From Actinomycetota bacterium (lineage in GTDB: Bacteria > Actinomycetota > Actinomycetes > Actinomycetales > Microbacteriaceae): a stretch of DNA of 9,315 bases. This document shows, in pieces, positions 1-7,558 of the stretch (positions are counted from its first letter, which is position 1; each line of letters starts with the position of its first letter). The stretch spans positions 1 to 9,315 of the forward strand of contig WLNS01000053.1 in NCBI GenBank assembly GCA_009699665.1, in the 5' to 3' direction. Below the pieces are notes generated by a model. It had not been told where the DNA came from. It saw only the letters and a program-made list of their open reading frames with translations, and did not search any database. The position numbers were made by a program, and so were the translations under genes.

Positions 1-1542
1 ATCGCGCGCGACGAGCGTATAGAACGTCGCGGAACGCCCGTCCTGTTTCGGACGGAGCAGGCGTCCCAAGCGCTGCGCCTCTTCTTGGCGCGAGCCAAAA
101 GCGCCGCTGACCTGAATGGCCACGCTCGCTTCGGGCAGATCAATCGAGAAGTTGGCCACCTTGCTCACCACGAGCACACGAATTCTGCCCTCGCGAAACT
201 CATGAAAAAGGCGTTCGCGTTCGTCGATGGGGGTCGCTCCCGTTATCTCGGGCACGCCCAGGGCATCACCCAATTCGGCCAGTTGATCCAGGTATTGACC
301 GATCACGAGAATGCGGTCATCGGGATGCGCGTCGATCAGCTTGCGCACGACCGCAAGCTTCGTTGGGCTGGTAGCGGCCAGCCGATATCTATCTTTGTCT
401 GACGACGCGGCGTAGGTCATGCGCTCATCGCCATCGAGATCAATACGAACCTCGACACAGATCGCCGGAGAAATGAAACCCTCGGCCTCGATTTCTTTCC
501 ACGGCGCGTCAAAACGTTTGGGGCCAATCAGGCTGAACACATCTGATTCGCGACCGTCCTCGCGAATCAGAGTTGCCGTGAGGCCCAGACGCCGACGGGC
601 TTGCAACTCGGCGGTGAGCTTGAACACGGGAGCCGGTAGGAGATGCACCTCGTCATAAATGACGAGTCCCCAGTCGAGAGCGTCGAGTAGGGCGAGGTGA
701 GCGAATTCGCCCTTACGCTTGGCGGTCAATATTTGATACGTCGCAATCGTGACGGCCTTGATTTCTTTCAGTGAACCGGAGTATTCACCAACGTCGTCAG
801 CAGTTAAATTTGTGCGCTTAAGAATCTCGTCGCGCCACTGACGCGCCGACACGGTGTTCGTGACCAAGACGAGAGTCTCTGTTTTTGCTTTCGCCATGGT
901 GCCGACACCCACGAGGGTCTTGCCCGCGCCACACGGCAAGACAACAACCCCCGATCCGCCGCCCAGAAAGTGGTCGACAGCCTTTTCTTGGTAGTGCCGA
1001 AGGTGCCAGCCGTCGGTGACTAAATCGATGTCTTTGTGCGCTCCGGGGCGGAACCCGGCATTGTCTTCGGCGGGCCAGCCGAGATTAACGAGCTCTTGTT
1101 TGAGGCTGCCACGCGCCCACGCTGCGATCTCGAAGCCCCCATCGGAGCGTTGACCCACGAGCAAATCGCGCACCTTGGTTGCTTTGGTCACCTCAGCCAG
1201 GATTGCGGCATTATCGCCACGAAGAACAAGCACATCGCCGTCGCGCTCGATGGACAATCGCCCGAACCGATTCATCGTGTCGACGATGTCGGTACTCACA
1301 CTTTCGGGGATGGCAAACTTTGCATGGCGCTCGAGTGTGCCGAGGACCTCTTCGGCGGTGTGTCCTGCTGCCCGCGCGTTCCATAAGCCGAGCCGAGTAA
1401 TGCGATACGTGTGGATGTGTTCGGGGGCGCGCTCTAACTCGGCAAAGACGGCCAACTCGTGTCTCACGGTGGTGGCGTCGGGGTGGGCAACCTCGAGCAG
1501 AACCGTGCGGTCGCTCTGAACGATCAGGGGTCCATCCGGCAT
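1..1542 (-). CDS. XPB-type superfamily 2 DNA helicase (3' end outside the window)
   Basis: Bacterial XPB: an ATP-dependent 3'-5' DNA helicase/translocase, presumably acting in repair in the cytoplasm. The frame is open from an ATG at 1542 to the window edge, giving 514 residues; family members are usually a little longer, so only the last few dozen residues are missing. The opening MPDGPLIVQSDRTVLLEV is typical of actinobacterial XPB. Visible motifs: Walker A LPCGAGKT (202-209), Walker B/DEAH-type DEVH (297-300), motif III TAT (322-324), the RED motif characteristic of XPB (327-329), and motif VI QRLGRLLR (490-497), so both helicase lobes are present. The N-terminal ~180 residues would hold the damage-recognition-type region. 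It starts 11 bases after the stop of the XPB-associated gene and has no clear Shine-Dalgarno, so translation is probably coupled. The family call is very secure; the cellular role is inferred. Confidence 0.96.
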   Translation of the reverse strand, partial: MPDGPLIVQSDRTVLLEVAHPDATTVRHELAVFAELERAPEHIHTYRITRLGLWNARAAGHTAEEVLGTLERHAKFAIPESVSTDIVDTMNRFGRLSIERDGDVLVLRGDNAAILAEVTKATKVRDLLVGQRSDGGFEIAAWARGSLKQELVNLGWPAEDNAGFRPGAHKDIDLVTDGWHLRHYQEKAVDHFLGGGSGVVVLPCGAGKTLVGVGTMAKAKTETLVLVTNTVSARQWRDEILKRTNLTADDVGEYSGSLKEIKAVTIATYQILTAKRKGEFAHLALLDALDWGLVIYDEVHLLPAPVFKLTAELQARRRLGLTATLIREDGRESDVFSLIGPKRFDAPWKEIEAEGFISPAICVEVRIDLDGDERMTYAASSDKDRYRLAATSPTKLAVVRKLIDAHPDDRILVIGQYLDQLAELGDALGVPEITGATPIDERERLFHEFREGRIRVLVVSKVANFSIDLPEASVAIQVSGAFGSRQEEAQRLGRLLRPKQDGRSATFYTLVARD

Positions 1543-1553
1543 AAGAGTCAACG

Positions 1554-3248
1554 CTACCCTGTCGCCCTGACAGCCGTGACGTAATCGAGCGGCAGAGTGC
1601 GCTCCACCGAGCCGCGCACGTCACGTCCACGCAGACGACCGTTTGCGAGAGCCGTTACCTCGAGTTCGAATTCGCGCTCGCCGTCGGGCATCGCGACGGT
1701 TACGATCACGCTTTCTTTGTTTCTAATGGCGAGGTCGAGCTGGCGTTTAAGCCAGGAGGCATCCATCGGGATCTCTCCGCCCTGAGATCGCAAGCGCGCA
1801 ACGAGGGCCGCTAGTGCGGGATGTCTCACCTCGTCCAGAACCACCTCTGCGCGTGGGCCCGATTCACTCGCGATGGCCGGATAGCCAGCTTCGACGAGCA
1901 TGCTGAGAACGGCATTGGGTTCGACGGCGGTCTCAAAGGTAAGGTCATCGATGCGCGCGAGTTGAAGGTTGCGCAAATTGGAATCGACCGAAAAGAGTCC
2001 GGCGAGCTGATCATTTGCTGCCGTCACCGTGGTTCGACTCGCACCGCGCGAAACGAGAACGCTGCCGTGCTTAGCCCCGAGATCATTGATCAGGTAGATG
2101 AGGTTTTGGGGCACGGGGGTGACCGAGGCCTGCTCCAAGAAGGCGCGTATCGACTCGCCTGTTTCGCCCATTGCCAAAGCTCGCGAGATGCTGTCGGCAC
2201 TGAGCCGAAACGTGCTCGCCATGCCACGCGACTCAACGTGTGCCATGGAGCGCAAACGGGCGGCGGTTGTAGCGTCGAGGGGAGCCGACGCAATGATGGA
2301 CAGGTCGTGTTGAACGACGACTTTATTCGTCTCCTCGGGGGCATTCTTATCGATAAACGTGCGCAGCGCAGTCACGCCGTCGCGAAGAACAGCGAGGGCC
2401 ACGGGGCTGGTGGAACTTTCGCGAACCAGACCGAGCAAGCGGGCCGTGACCAGAGCATCGTCGATGATAGGAACGAGCCAGGCATGCGTCACGATGAGTT
2501 CGTGGGACGCGGCTTCGTCAAGATCTGCCATAGTCCATCGGGTTGTCTGCAGCAGGTCGCTGGCTCCGGAGCTGAGGTCCTCGAGCCATTGTGTCACCAG
2601 CCAGGTCCAGCGCTCTGAGTGCGAAAGATGATTCCAGCCCGCCGCGCGGGTGGGGTCGACCACGATGTTGCCCAGACGAGTGGTCACGAGTCGGGCCTGG
2701 GTGGCCCACGAGACCAGTTCGTGCAGCGGGACTTCTGTTCGGGGCATGACGTGTTCGAGCAAAGCGAGCGACGCCTTCGGCAGGGCGCCGGAGGCGTTCA
2801 CGCGCAACGGACCGCGCGCGATGGCGGCCAGCAGTTCATCGAGCATGGCAACGGCCGTCAAACCTTCGACAAATGCAGCTCTCGCCTCCGACGCGTCCAT
2901 GACCGAGACCTCGAGGAACGTCGGGCGGGCTGTCTGGTCTCTCGACGTTGTCCAGTGACGGGCACGTTCGGTGACCTCAGAAAAAATGTCCGTATCGTCT
3001 CCGAGTAGCAGCGCGTCACATCGCGCGATCAGACGCTCGTCGCTGTCGCCATTGGCGATGGACGTGAGCTCGGCACGGCTGAGTCGAGCGAGGCCACGAT
3101 CAATCGATGACGTCACGAGAAGCGACTCGGCCAGGTCAAACAGGTCGCGCAGGCCTATGGTTTTCGGCTCACGGATGGCCAGTGCCTCAACGATGACGGC
3201 TTCGTCGAGTGTCGACAAGCGATTTACAAGTGCGAGCGCGGAACTCAC
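1554..3248 (-). CDS. helicase-associated protein with XPB/Ssl2-like domain
   Basis: A 564-residue protein of the actinobacterial family that sits next to XPB and carries the 'XPB/Ssl2-like N-terminal' domain (helicase C-terminal type 3). The region I assign to this domain is about residues 309-400, including VVVQHDLSIIA (311-320) and VPQNLIYLINDLGAKHG (about 379-395). Residues 504-560 form a predicted beta-rich end (LDLAIRNKESVIVTV ... GRLRGRDVRG ... LPLDYVTAV) resembling the C-terminal WYL-like strands seen in this family. The N-terminal half is helical and includes LSTLDEAVIVEAL and LRDLFDLAESLL. No catalytic motif is visible, so it is probably an accessory or DNA-binding partner of the helicase. 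The start is GTG at 3248; no strong Shine-Dalgarno precedes it, but the N-terminus matches the family. It lies 46 bases after the membrane-protein gene and 11 bases before XPB, which indicates one operon. Confidence 0.88.
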   Translation of the reverse strand: MSSALALVNRLSTLDEAVIVEALAIREPKTIGLRDLFDLAESLLVTSSIDRGLARLSRAELTSIANGDSDERLIARCDALLLGDDTDIFSEVTERARHWTTSRDQTARPTFLEVSVMDASEARAAFVEGLTAVAMLDELLAAIARGPLRVNASGALPKASLALLEHVMPRTEVPLHELVSWATQARLVTTRLGNIVVDPTRAAGWNHLSHSERWTWLVTQWLEDLSSGASDLLQTTRWTMADLDEAASHELIVTHAWLVPIIDDALVTARLLGLVRESSTSPVALAVLRDGVTALRTFIDKNAPEETNKVVVQHDLSIIASAPLDATTAARLRSMAHVESRGMASTFRLSADSISRALAMGETGESIRAFLEQASVTPVPQNLIYLINDLGAKHGSVLVSRGASRTTVTAANDQLAGLFSVDSNLRNLQLARIDDLTFETAVEPNAVLSMLVEAGYPAIASESGPRAEVVLDEVRHPALAALVARLRSQGGEIPMDASWLKRQLDLAIRNKESVIVTVAMPDGEREFELEVTALANGRLRGRDVRGSVERTLPLDYVTAVRATG

Positions 3249-3294
3249 GAAGGGCCAGCAAGATACGTTGCCCGGCGACCTGCAGTATCGATCC

Positions 3295-3564
3295 TCACGA
3301 TGTTTGCGACGAATTCTTGCGGCGACGTGACCAGTTGAGCACTATCAAGATAATCAACATCACGAAGCCAATGGGTAAACCAATGAGTGGCAGCGCAGCA
3401 ACGGTTGGCCAGATTCCCTGGGCAAAGTCGGACCCCTTCACACCAACTGCCGACGCTATGAGCAGGGCGGCAAAGCAGATCAGAGACAGCCCGATAATTG
3501 ACGCGACCATGGCGGCGAGCACACGATCGATGCGGGAACTTTCGGGTTTTGGAGGAGTGGCCAT
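3295..3564 (-). CDS. small two-helix membrane protein, function unknown
   Basis: An 89-residue protein with two clear hydrophobic segments, about residues 15-41 and 52-77, joined by a short loop (VGVKGSDFAQG). Arginines at the N-terminus (R11, R14) and the C-terminal cluster SRRRKN suggest both ends face the cytoplasm. I recognise no domain; similar short proteins occur beside this helicase locus in Microbacteriaceae and are sometimes mislabelled as transporter parts. It appears to be the first gene of the leftward operon with the XPB-associated protein and XPB. The ATG at 3564 has GAAGG directly against it, too close to act as a Shine-Dalgarno, but a TATTCT hexamer ends 6 bases upstream, which fits a leaderless transcript starting at or near the ATG. 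Coding status is well supported by composition and context. Confidence 0.8.
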   Translation of the reverse strand: MATPPKPESSRIDRVLAAMVASIIGLSLICFAALLIASAVGVKGSDFAQGIWPTVAALPLIGLPIGFVMLIILIVLNWSRRRKNSSQTS

Positions 3565-3570
3565 CCTTCA

Positions 3571-3576
3571 AGAATA
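3571..3576 (-). promoter_or_regulatory. candidate -10 box for a leaderless transcript of the helicase operon
   Basis: Read on the minus strand this is TATTCT, matching the TAnnnT core of actinobacterial -10 elements. It ends 6 bases before the ATG at 3564, so transcription would start on or next to the start codon. serC shows the same geometry (5805-5810). I see no convincing -35 element. Confidence 0.45.
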
Positions 3577-3598
3577 GGGCGGGAGTATTTCGTGCCGG

Positions 3599-3604
3599 TA
3601 AACT
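3599..3604 (+). promoter_or_regulatory. candidate -10 box of the cold-shock gene
   Basis: TAAACT matches the TAnnnT pattern and lies 27 bases before the ATG at 3632, leaving room for a short leader that contains the Shine-Dalgarno GGGAG. No good -35 is visible. The same hexamer appears at 5840-5845 upstream of the DtxR/IdeR gene, also without a good -35. Weak, position-based evidence only. Confidence 0.35.
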
Positions 3605-3620
3605 AACCACATCGAGACAT

Positions 3621-3625
3621 GGGAG
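3621..3625 (+). promoter_or_regulatory. ribosome binding site of the cold-shock gene
   Basis: GGGAG, 6 bases before the ATG at 3632. It decides the start: an out-of-frame ATG at 3619 lies upstream and is not used for this product. Confidence 0.65.
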
Positions 3626-3631
3626 TTTCAC

Positions 3632-4001
3632 ATGCCAACCGGCAAGGTCAAGTTTTACGACGAAGACAAAGGCTTCGGATTTATCGCCTCAGACGAGGGT
3701 GGCGAAGTCTTTTTGCACGCTTCCGCCGTGCCCGAAGGCGCTCGAATTGCCAAGGGCACACGCCTGGAATTTGGTTTGGCAGACGGCAAACGTGGGCCTC
3801 AGGCGCTTTCGGTGCGCGTCATCGAGTCACCGACGGTATCTCGAACGAACCGTAAGCCCGCCGATGACATGGCAATCATCGTCGAAGACTTGGTCAAACT
3901 CCTCGATGGTATTGGTTCCAAACTGAAGAACGGCCACTACCCGGATGCGGCGCACGGCAGCAAGGTTGCCGCCATGCTTCGTCGCGTGGCCGAAGAACTC
4001 G

Positions 4002-4009
<8 letters not shown>
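3632..4009 (+). CDS. cold-shock domain protein with C-terminal extension
   Basis: A 125-residue single-stranded nucleic-acid-binding protein, an RNA chaperone of the CspA type. The N-terminal 65 residues form the cold-shock barrel: MPTGKVKFYDEDKGFGFI, with RNP-1 KGFGFI (13-18) and RNP-2 VFLHAS (26-31). RNP-2 has L and A where the classic form is VFVHFS, a common actinobacterial variation. Plain Csp proteins are 65-70 residues; this one adds about 55 residues (DDMAIIVEDLVKLLDGIG ... VAAMLRRVAEELDA) predicted to be helical, as in the longer cold-shock proteins of Microbacteriaceae. The ATG at 3632 has a good Shine-Dalgarno. Its last codons overlap the likely start of the DUF3027-like gene, so the two are probably co-transcribed. 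It diverges from the helicase operon across 67 bases. The domain call is secure; the function of the tail is not known to me. Confidence 0.93.
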
Positions 4010-4664
<655 letters not shown>

Positions 4665-4685
4665 CAGGAGCGCCCAAGACCGCGA

Positions 4686-5798
4686 CTAGCTCATTCGTTC
4701 AACAACGTATTCGATGCACCCGACCAATGCGCGCACGTCGTCGGGATCGATGGCCGTAAAAGTGGCTACCCGCAATTGGTTGCGGCCGAGCTTGCGATAG
4801 GGCTCGGTGTCGACAACACCATTGGCTCGAAGAACCTGCGCGATCGCAGCCGCGTCGATAGCGTCATCAAAGTCAATCGTCACGACCACCTGAGATCGAT
4901 GATCCGGATTGCTCACGAAGGGAGTCGCGTATTCCACGCGTTCCGCCCATTCGTAGAGAACGCCGGAAGATTCTCGTGTGCGTGCATCGCACCAGGAAAG
5001 ACCGCCCTGAGCGTTCATCCAGTCAATTTGGTTCTCCATCATGACCAGTGTTGCCACAGCCGGGGTGTTGAGTGTCTGCTGGAGTCGAGAATTGTCGACT
5101 GCCGTTTTCAAACTGAGGAATTCAGGAATATAGCGGTCACTCGCGGCGATGCGCTCGATGCGTTCTATCGCCGCCGGCGACACGAGGGCGAACCACAGTC
5201 CGCCGTCAGACGCGAAGTTTTTTTGTGGGGCAAAGTAATAGGCGTCAACCTGATGGGCATCAATCACAACGCCTCCGGCCGCACTGGTGGCATCGATAAC
5301 GGTGAGGGCACCCGGCGCATCGACGCGAACCACGTCGGCCATCACGCCGGTCGAGGTTTCGTTATGCGGCCAGGCGTAGATATCGATACCGTCGGTGATC
5401 GCAACGTCACTTCGCGACCCTGCGGGCGCCTCCCGCACGAGGGGCGCCTCGAGCCAGGGCGCTGACGCTGCGGAGGCAAACTTTCCACCGAATTCGCCGA
5501 AAACGAGGTTTTCACTGCGCTTCTCAATGAGCGAAAACGCGGCGGAGTCCCAGAACGATGTCGAGCCACCATTGGCGAAGAGCACCTCGTAACCCTCGGG
5601 AAGCGAAAACAAATCACTCAAGCCCTGTCGCACCCGACCGACGAGATTCTTCACGGGCGCCTGGCGATGCGAGGTGCCCAACAGCGCTGCTCCCGGTCCG
5701 GCCAGCGCGGCCACTTGCTCGGGGCGCACCTTTGAGGGGCCACACCCAAATCGTCCATCGAGGGGGAGGAGTTCTGCGGGAATCGTGATATTGGCCAT
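4686..5798 (-). CDS. serC: phosphoserine aminotransferase (SerC)
   Basis: A PLP-dependent class V aminotransferase of 370 residues, the usual size for actinobacterial SerC. It converts 3-phosphohydroxypyruvate and glutamate to O-phosphoserine and 2-oxoglutarate, the second step of serine synthesis, in the cytoplasm. Visible family marks: GCGPSKVRPEQ near the N-terminus, GTSHRQAPVK (41-50), GGST (77-80), NETSTGV (146-152), the PLP-interacting aspartate in VIDATSAAGG (D169), the Schiff-base lysine K193 in FAPQKNFASDGG, and the C-terminal NQLRVATFTAIDPDDV. The ATG at 5798 is followed by the normal family N-terminus. No spaced Shine-Dalgarno is present, but TAGACT ends 6 bases upstream, suggesting a leaderless mRNA. 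It is convergent with the DUF3027-like gene and divergent from the DtxR/IdeR gene. No key residue is missing. Confidence 0.96.
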   Translation of the reverse strand: MANITIPAELLPLDGRFGCGPSKVRPEQVAALAGPGAALLGTSHRQAPVKNLVGRVRQGLSDLFSLPEGYEVLFANGGSTSFWDSAAFSLIEKRSENLVFGEFGGKFASAASAPWLEAPLVREAPAGSRSDVAITDGIDIYAWPHNETSTGVMADVVRVDAPGALTVIDATSAAGGVVIDAHQVDAYYFAPQKNFASDGGLWFALVSPAAIERIERIAASDRYIPEFLSLKTAVDNSRLQQTLNTPAVATLVMMENQIDWMNAQGGLSWCDARTRESSGVLYEWAERVEYATPFVSNPDHRSQVVVTIDFDDAIDAAAIAQVLRANGVVDTEPYRKLGRNQLRVATFTAIDPDDVRALVGCIEYVVERMS

Positions 5799-5804
5799 GC
5801 TCCA

Positions 5805-5810
5805 AGTCTA
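5805..5810 (-). promoter_or_regulatory. candidate -10 box for leaderless serC transcription
   Basis: On the minus strand TAGACT, matching TAnnnT, ends 6 bases before the serC ATG at 5798. The spacing is the same as at 3571-3576. GGAG lies one base from the ATG, too close for normal ribosome binding, which favours the leaderless reading. Confidence 0.45.
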
Positions 5811-5815
5811 GAAGC

Positions 5816-5837
5816 GTGCGCAGGCTGCCCTGCGCGC
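5816..5837. promoter_or_regulatory. inverted repeat between divergent serC and DtxR/IdeR genes
   Basis: The perfect arms GCGCAGG (5818-5824) and CCTGCGC (5829-5835) are separated by CTGC and extended by one G-T and one G-C pair. It lies just upstream of the serC -10 candidate and of a TAAACT hexamer (5840-5845) on the other strand, so a protein bound here could affect both genes. It does not resemble the AT-richer IdeR/DtxR box. Its function is unknown. Confidence 0.4.
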
Positions 5838-5901
5838 CTTAAACTGATGTCGGCGGCCTTCTGACTGTCTCATCTCTCATTTAGCTCGGGGAATCCTGCT
5901 C

Positions 5902-6594
5902 ATGGCTGATCTCATTGACACCACAGAGATGTATCTGCGCACCATTCTTGAACTCGAAGAAGAGGGGCTCATTCCCATTCGCGCCCGCATTTCTGAGCGG
6001 CTCGGTCATTCCGGCCCCACCGTGTCGCAAACGGTGGCACGCATGGAGCGCGATGGCCTGGTCGCGATTGCCGATGACCGGCTTCTGGTGCTGACCGACC
6101 TGGGTCGCCGCGACGCTATATCGGTGATGCGCAAGCATCGCCTTGCCGAACGACTTCTCTCAGACGTGATTGGTCTCGAATGGGAATTTGTGCACGAAGA
6201 GGCCTGCCGCTGGGAGCACGTGATGAGCGAGAAGGTGGAACGCCGAATCATCGCGCTGCTGGGCGACCCGCACGAATCTCCCTACGGGAATCCGATTCCA
6301 GGCCTTGAAGAACTGGGCTCACTCCCCTCGCGTGCTTTTTCTGATGGCGTCATCTCGTTGGCAGATGCTGTTGCGGAGGGTCGAGGTCGTGCCGAGGGAA
6401 TGCTGAAGCGGCTCGGTGAGCCGATTCAATCCGACGCGGTTCTGCTGCGAGCCATGCGAGACGCCGGACTCGTTCCTGGTGCCACGATTGTTGCCAGTCT
6501 TGAAGGAAAAAACGTCACGCTTTCGCCCGTGGATGACGGGGGTGTCGTGGTGACGTCGCGAGACGCCCTTCTTCACTTGTTCATCGTGAGCTAA
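5902..6594 (+). CDS. DtxR/IdeR-family metal-dependent transcriptional regulator
   Basis: A 230-residue iron-dependent repressor, the usual full length for DtxR/IdeR. Order: winged-helix DNA-binding domain (1-73, MADLIDTTEMYLRTI ... GPTVSQTVARMERDGL), dimerisation/metal domain (74-140, RKHRLAERLL ... EACRWEHVMSEKVERR ... NPIPGLEEL), and a C-terminal SH3-like domain (about 150-230). Every metal ligand of diphtheria DtxR falls at the same number: M10, C102, E105, H106 for the primary site and H79, E83, H98 for the ancillary site. The third-domain E-x-x-Q ligand pair is E173/Q176, shifted by three. This points to an active Fe(II)-type sensor rather than the Mn-type MntR. The ATG at 5902 has GGGGA about 9 bases upstream. 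I find no clear IdeR box in the adjoining DNA, so targets are probably elsewhere. It diverges from serC. Confidence 0.95.
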   Translation: MADLIDTTEMYLRTILELEEEGLIPIRARISERLGHSGPTVSQTVARMERDGLVAIADDRLLVLTDLGRRDAISVMRKHRLAERLLSDVIGLEWEFVHEEACRWEHVMSEKVERRIIALLGDPHESPYGNPIPGLEELGSLPSRAFSDGVISLADAVAEGRGRAEGMLKRLGEPIQSDAVLLRAMRDAGLVPGATIVASLEGKNVTLSPVDDGGVVVTSRDALLHLFIVS

Positions 6595-6684
6595 GAATTT
6601 CGCGGCGTTTCGTATTTCGGGATTTCCACGTGCGGGCATATCGTTGGCACAAGCATTCTTTGCAAGGGAATGTGTGGAGGAGCC

Positions 6685-6828
6685 ATGTCAACGTTGCACA
6701 CCATCCGGGCCACGGATGAGCGCGCGTGCGTTTCATCAGAAACACGACACGGCTTCTGCGGGCTGATACCGAGTGACATATTCAGCATGCGCACTCCCGC
6801 GCGGCCAAATATCCAGGCATCGTCATGA
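6685..6828 (+). CDS. possible small protein of 47 residues, unrecognised
   Basis: An ATG preceded by GGAGGAG with about 4 bases from GGAGG to the start opens a frame beginning MSTLHTIRATDERACVSS and ending PARPNIQASS. There is no hydrophobic segment, no domain I know, and only two cysteines (C15, C25). The stop TGA overlaps the ATG of a 26-codon frame. The strong Shine-Dalgarno is the only positive sign; amino-acid composition is not persuasive, and it may be chance in a gene-poor stretch. Confidence 0.25.
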   Translation: MSTLHTIRATDERACVSSETRHGFCGLIPSDIFSMRTPARPNIQASS

Positions 6829-6905
6829 CGACGGTGCCTTTTGTTTTGCCCACAGCAGCCCTTGCCAGAATGCTCGCACCTGCTCGCTGCCTACCTGCCA
6901 GGTAG
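6825..6905 (+). CDS. possible 26-residue leader-like peptide
   Basis: This frame starts within an ATGA stop-start overlap with the preceding 47-codon frame and reads MTTVPFVLPTAALARMLAPA then RCLPAR. Its stop codon (6903-6905) lies inside the 19-base palindrome upstream of the HNH gene, an arrangement that could allow translation to affect folding of that site. No independent ribosome binding site is visible. Very tentative. Confidence 0.15.
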   Translation: MTTVPFVLPTAALARMLAPARCLPAR

Positions 6906-6907
6906 GC
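6889..6907. promoter_or_regulatory. perfect 19-base palindrome upstream of the HNH gene
   Basis: GCCTACCTG (6889-6897), one central C, then CAGGTAGGC (6899-6907): two perfect 9-base arms ending 19 bases before the HNH ATG. A single central base leaves almost no loop, so a dimeric repressor site is more likely than an RNA hairpin. It matches no operator I can name. Confidence 0.5.
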
Positions 6908-6926
6908 CAGAACAGAAAGTTTCAAC

Positions 6927-7424
6927 ATGCGTACTCTCGTTTTGAACGCCGGTTATGAGCCGCTCGCGGTGGTTTCGTTTCGGCGGGCCCTCATGCTGGT
7001 GATGAACAATAAGGCCACGATTGTCAAAGCGGATCTCGAGAATCCGATTGAGGCCGTGACGGGTGTTTACGAGCGTCCGAGTGTCATTATCCTGACCCGT
7101 TACGTGCGCGTTCCCTATGTGCGCCGCGTACCGCTGACCCGACGCGGAGTGTTGCGACGCGATTCGAACCACTGTGCCTACTGTGGTCGGTCGGCAAACA
7201 CCATTGATCACGTCGTGCCAAAGTCGCGAGGAGGGCAGGACTCGTGGGAAAACTTGGTGGCGTGCTGCTTTCGGTGCAATAACGTCAAGGGAGATCGAAC
7301 GCTCGCTCAACTGGGCTGGAAGCTGCGCTCTATTCCCCGCATGCCGTCGGGGCCGGCATGGATTGCGTTGGGCCTCGACCGTCATCAGCCCGCGTGGGAA
7401 GACTTCCTCGTTCCGGCGGCTTAG
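6927..7424 (+). CDS. HNH endonuclease-family protein
   Basis: A 165-residue protein of the conserved actinobacterial HNH family whose members begin MRTLVLNAGYEPLAVVSF, so the ATG at 6927 is well supported. A weak AGAAAG lies 7 bases upstream. The N-terminal half (1-75) is the family-specific region ending TRYVRVPYVRRVPLTRRGVL. The HNH fold follows: zinc-type CAYC (C83, C86), the core IDHVVPKSRGG with catalytic-type D94-H95, WENL with N109, and the second cysteine pair CFRC (C114, C117) in ACCFRCNNVKGDRT. All expected residues are present, so it should be able to bind metal and cut DNA. Its natural substrate is not established. It is a solitary housekeeping-type gene in many actinobacterial genomes, with no restriction or defence partner visible here. 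A tRNA-Arg gene follows 62 bases downstream. Confidence 0.93.
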   Translation: MRTLVLNAGYEPLAVVSFRRALMLVMNNKATIVKADLENPIEAVTGVYERPSVIILTRYVRVPYVRRVPLTRRGVLRRDSNHCAYCGRSANTIDHVVPKSRGGQDSWENLVACCFRCNNVKGDRTLAQLGWKLRSIPRMPSGPAWIALGLDRHQPAWEDFLVPAA

Positions 7425-7439
7425 TTCACGTTGCCGCTC

Positions 7440-7464
7440 CTCTCTCGTCGTGCTCGCGAGAGGG
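7440..7464 (+). terminator. hairpin between the HNH gene and tRNA-Arg, possible terminator
   Basis: CTCTCG (7442-7447) pairs with CGAGAG (7457-7462), extended by a T-G and a C-G pair, around a 9-base loop. It lies 16 bases after the HNH stop codon. No T-run follows, so termination is uncertain; it may also overlap the -35 region of the tRNA promoter. Confidence 0.35.
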
Positions 7465-7468
7465 ACCG

Positions 7469-7474
7469 TAGAAT
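7469..7474 (+). promoter_or_regulatory. -10 box of the tRNA-Arg gene
   Basis: TAGAAT matches TATAAT at five of six positions and ends 12 bases before the first tRNA base, a normal place for a tRNA promoter. No good -35 is visible; the expected place falls in the hairpin at 7440-7464. Confidence 0.5.
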
Positions 7475-7486
7475 TATCACGCCAGC

Positions 7487-7558
7487 GCCTCTGTAGCTCA
7501 ATGGAAGAGCAGTTCCGTCCTAAGGAAAGGGTTGGGGGTTCGAGTCCCTCCAGGGGCA
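7487..7558 (+). tRNA. tRNA-Arg (anticodon CCU)
   Basis: The full cloverleaf can be drawn. The acceptor GCCTCTG (7487-7493) pairs with CAGGGGC (7551-7557) with one G-T wobble; D stem GCTC/GAGC around a loop containing GG; anticodon loop GTCCTAA with CCT at 7519-7521, closed by TTCC/GGAA; T stem GGGGG/CCCTC around TTCGAGT; discriminator base A at 7558. The anticodon CCU reads the arginine codon AGG. The CCA end is not encoded. It has its own -10 box and a strong terminator directly after it. The last 19 bases plus 5 downstream bases are duplicated at 7687-7710. Confidence 0.96.

Larger units (their letters stand above)
6595..6926. other. 332-base intergenic region without a recognised gene
   Basis: Between the DtxR/IdeR gene and the HNH gene. 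It holds a possible 47-codon frame with a good ribosome binding site (6685-6828), a 26-codon frame overlapping its stop (6825-6905), and a 19-base palindrome (6889-6907). I see no clear terminator after the DtxR/IdeR gene and no riboswitch that I recognise. Confidence 0.6.

Noticed and set aside
85..1519. Several plus-strand frames in the first 1.5 kb
   Set aside because: All are antisense to the XPB helicase, which is uninterrupted for 514 codons and carries every helicase motif.
1821..2618. Long plus-strand frame of 265 codons
   Set aside because: It lies opposite the XPB-associated gene, has no recognisable domain, and is an expected by-product of GC-rich codon use on the other strand.
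4776..5465. Plus-strand frame of 229 codons
   Set aside because: It is opposite serC, whose protein matches its family throughout with all key residues.
5799..5901. Possible IdeR/DtxR iron box in front of the regulator gene
   Set aside because: I looked for the TTAGGTTAGGCTAACCTAA-type palindrome and found only partial, chance-level resemblance such as TTTAGCT.
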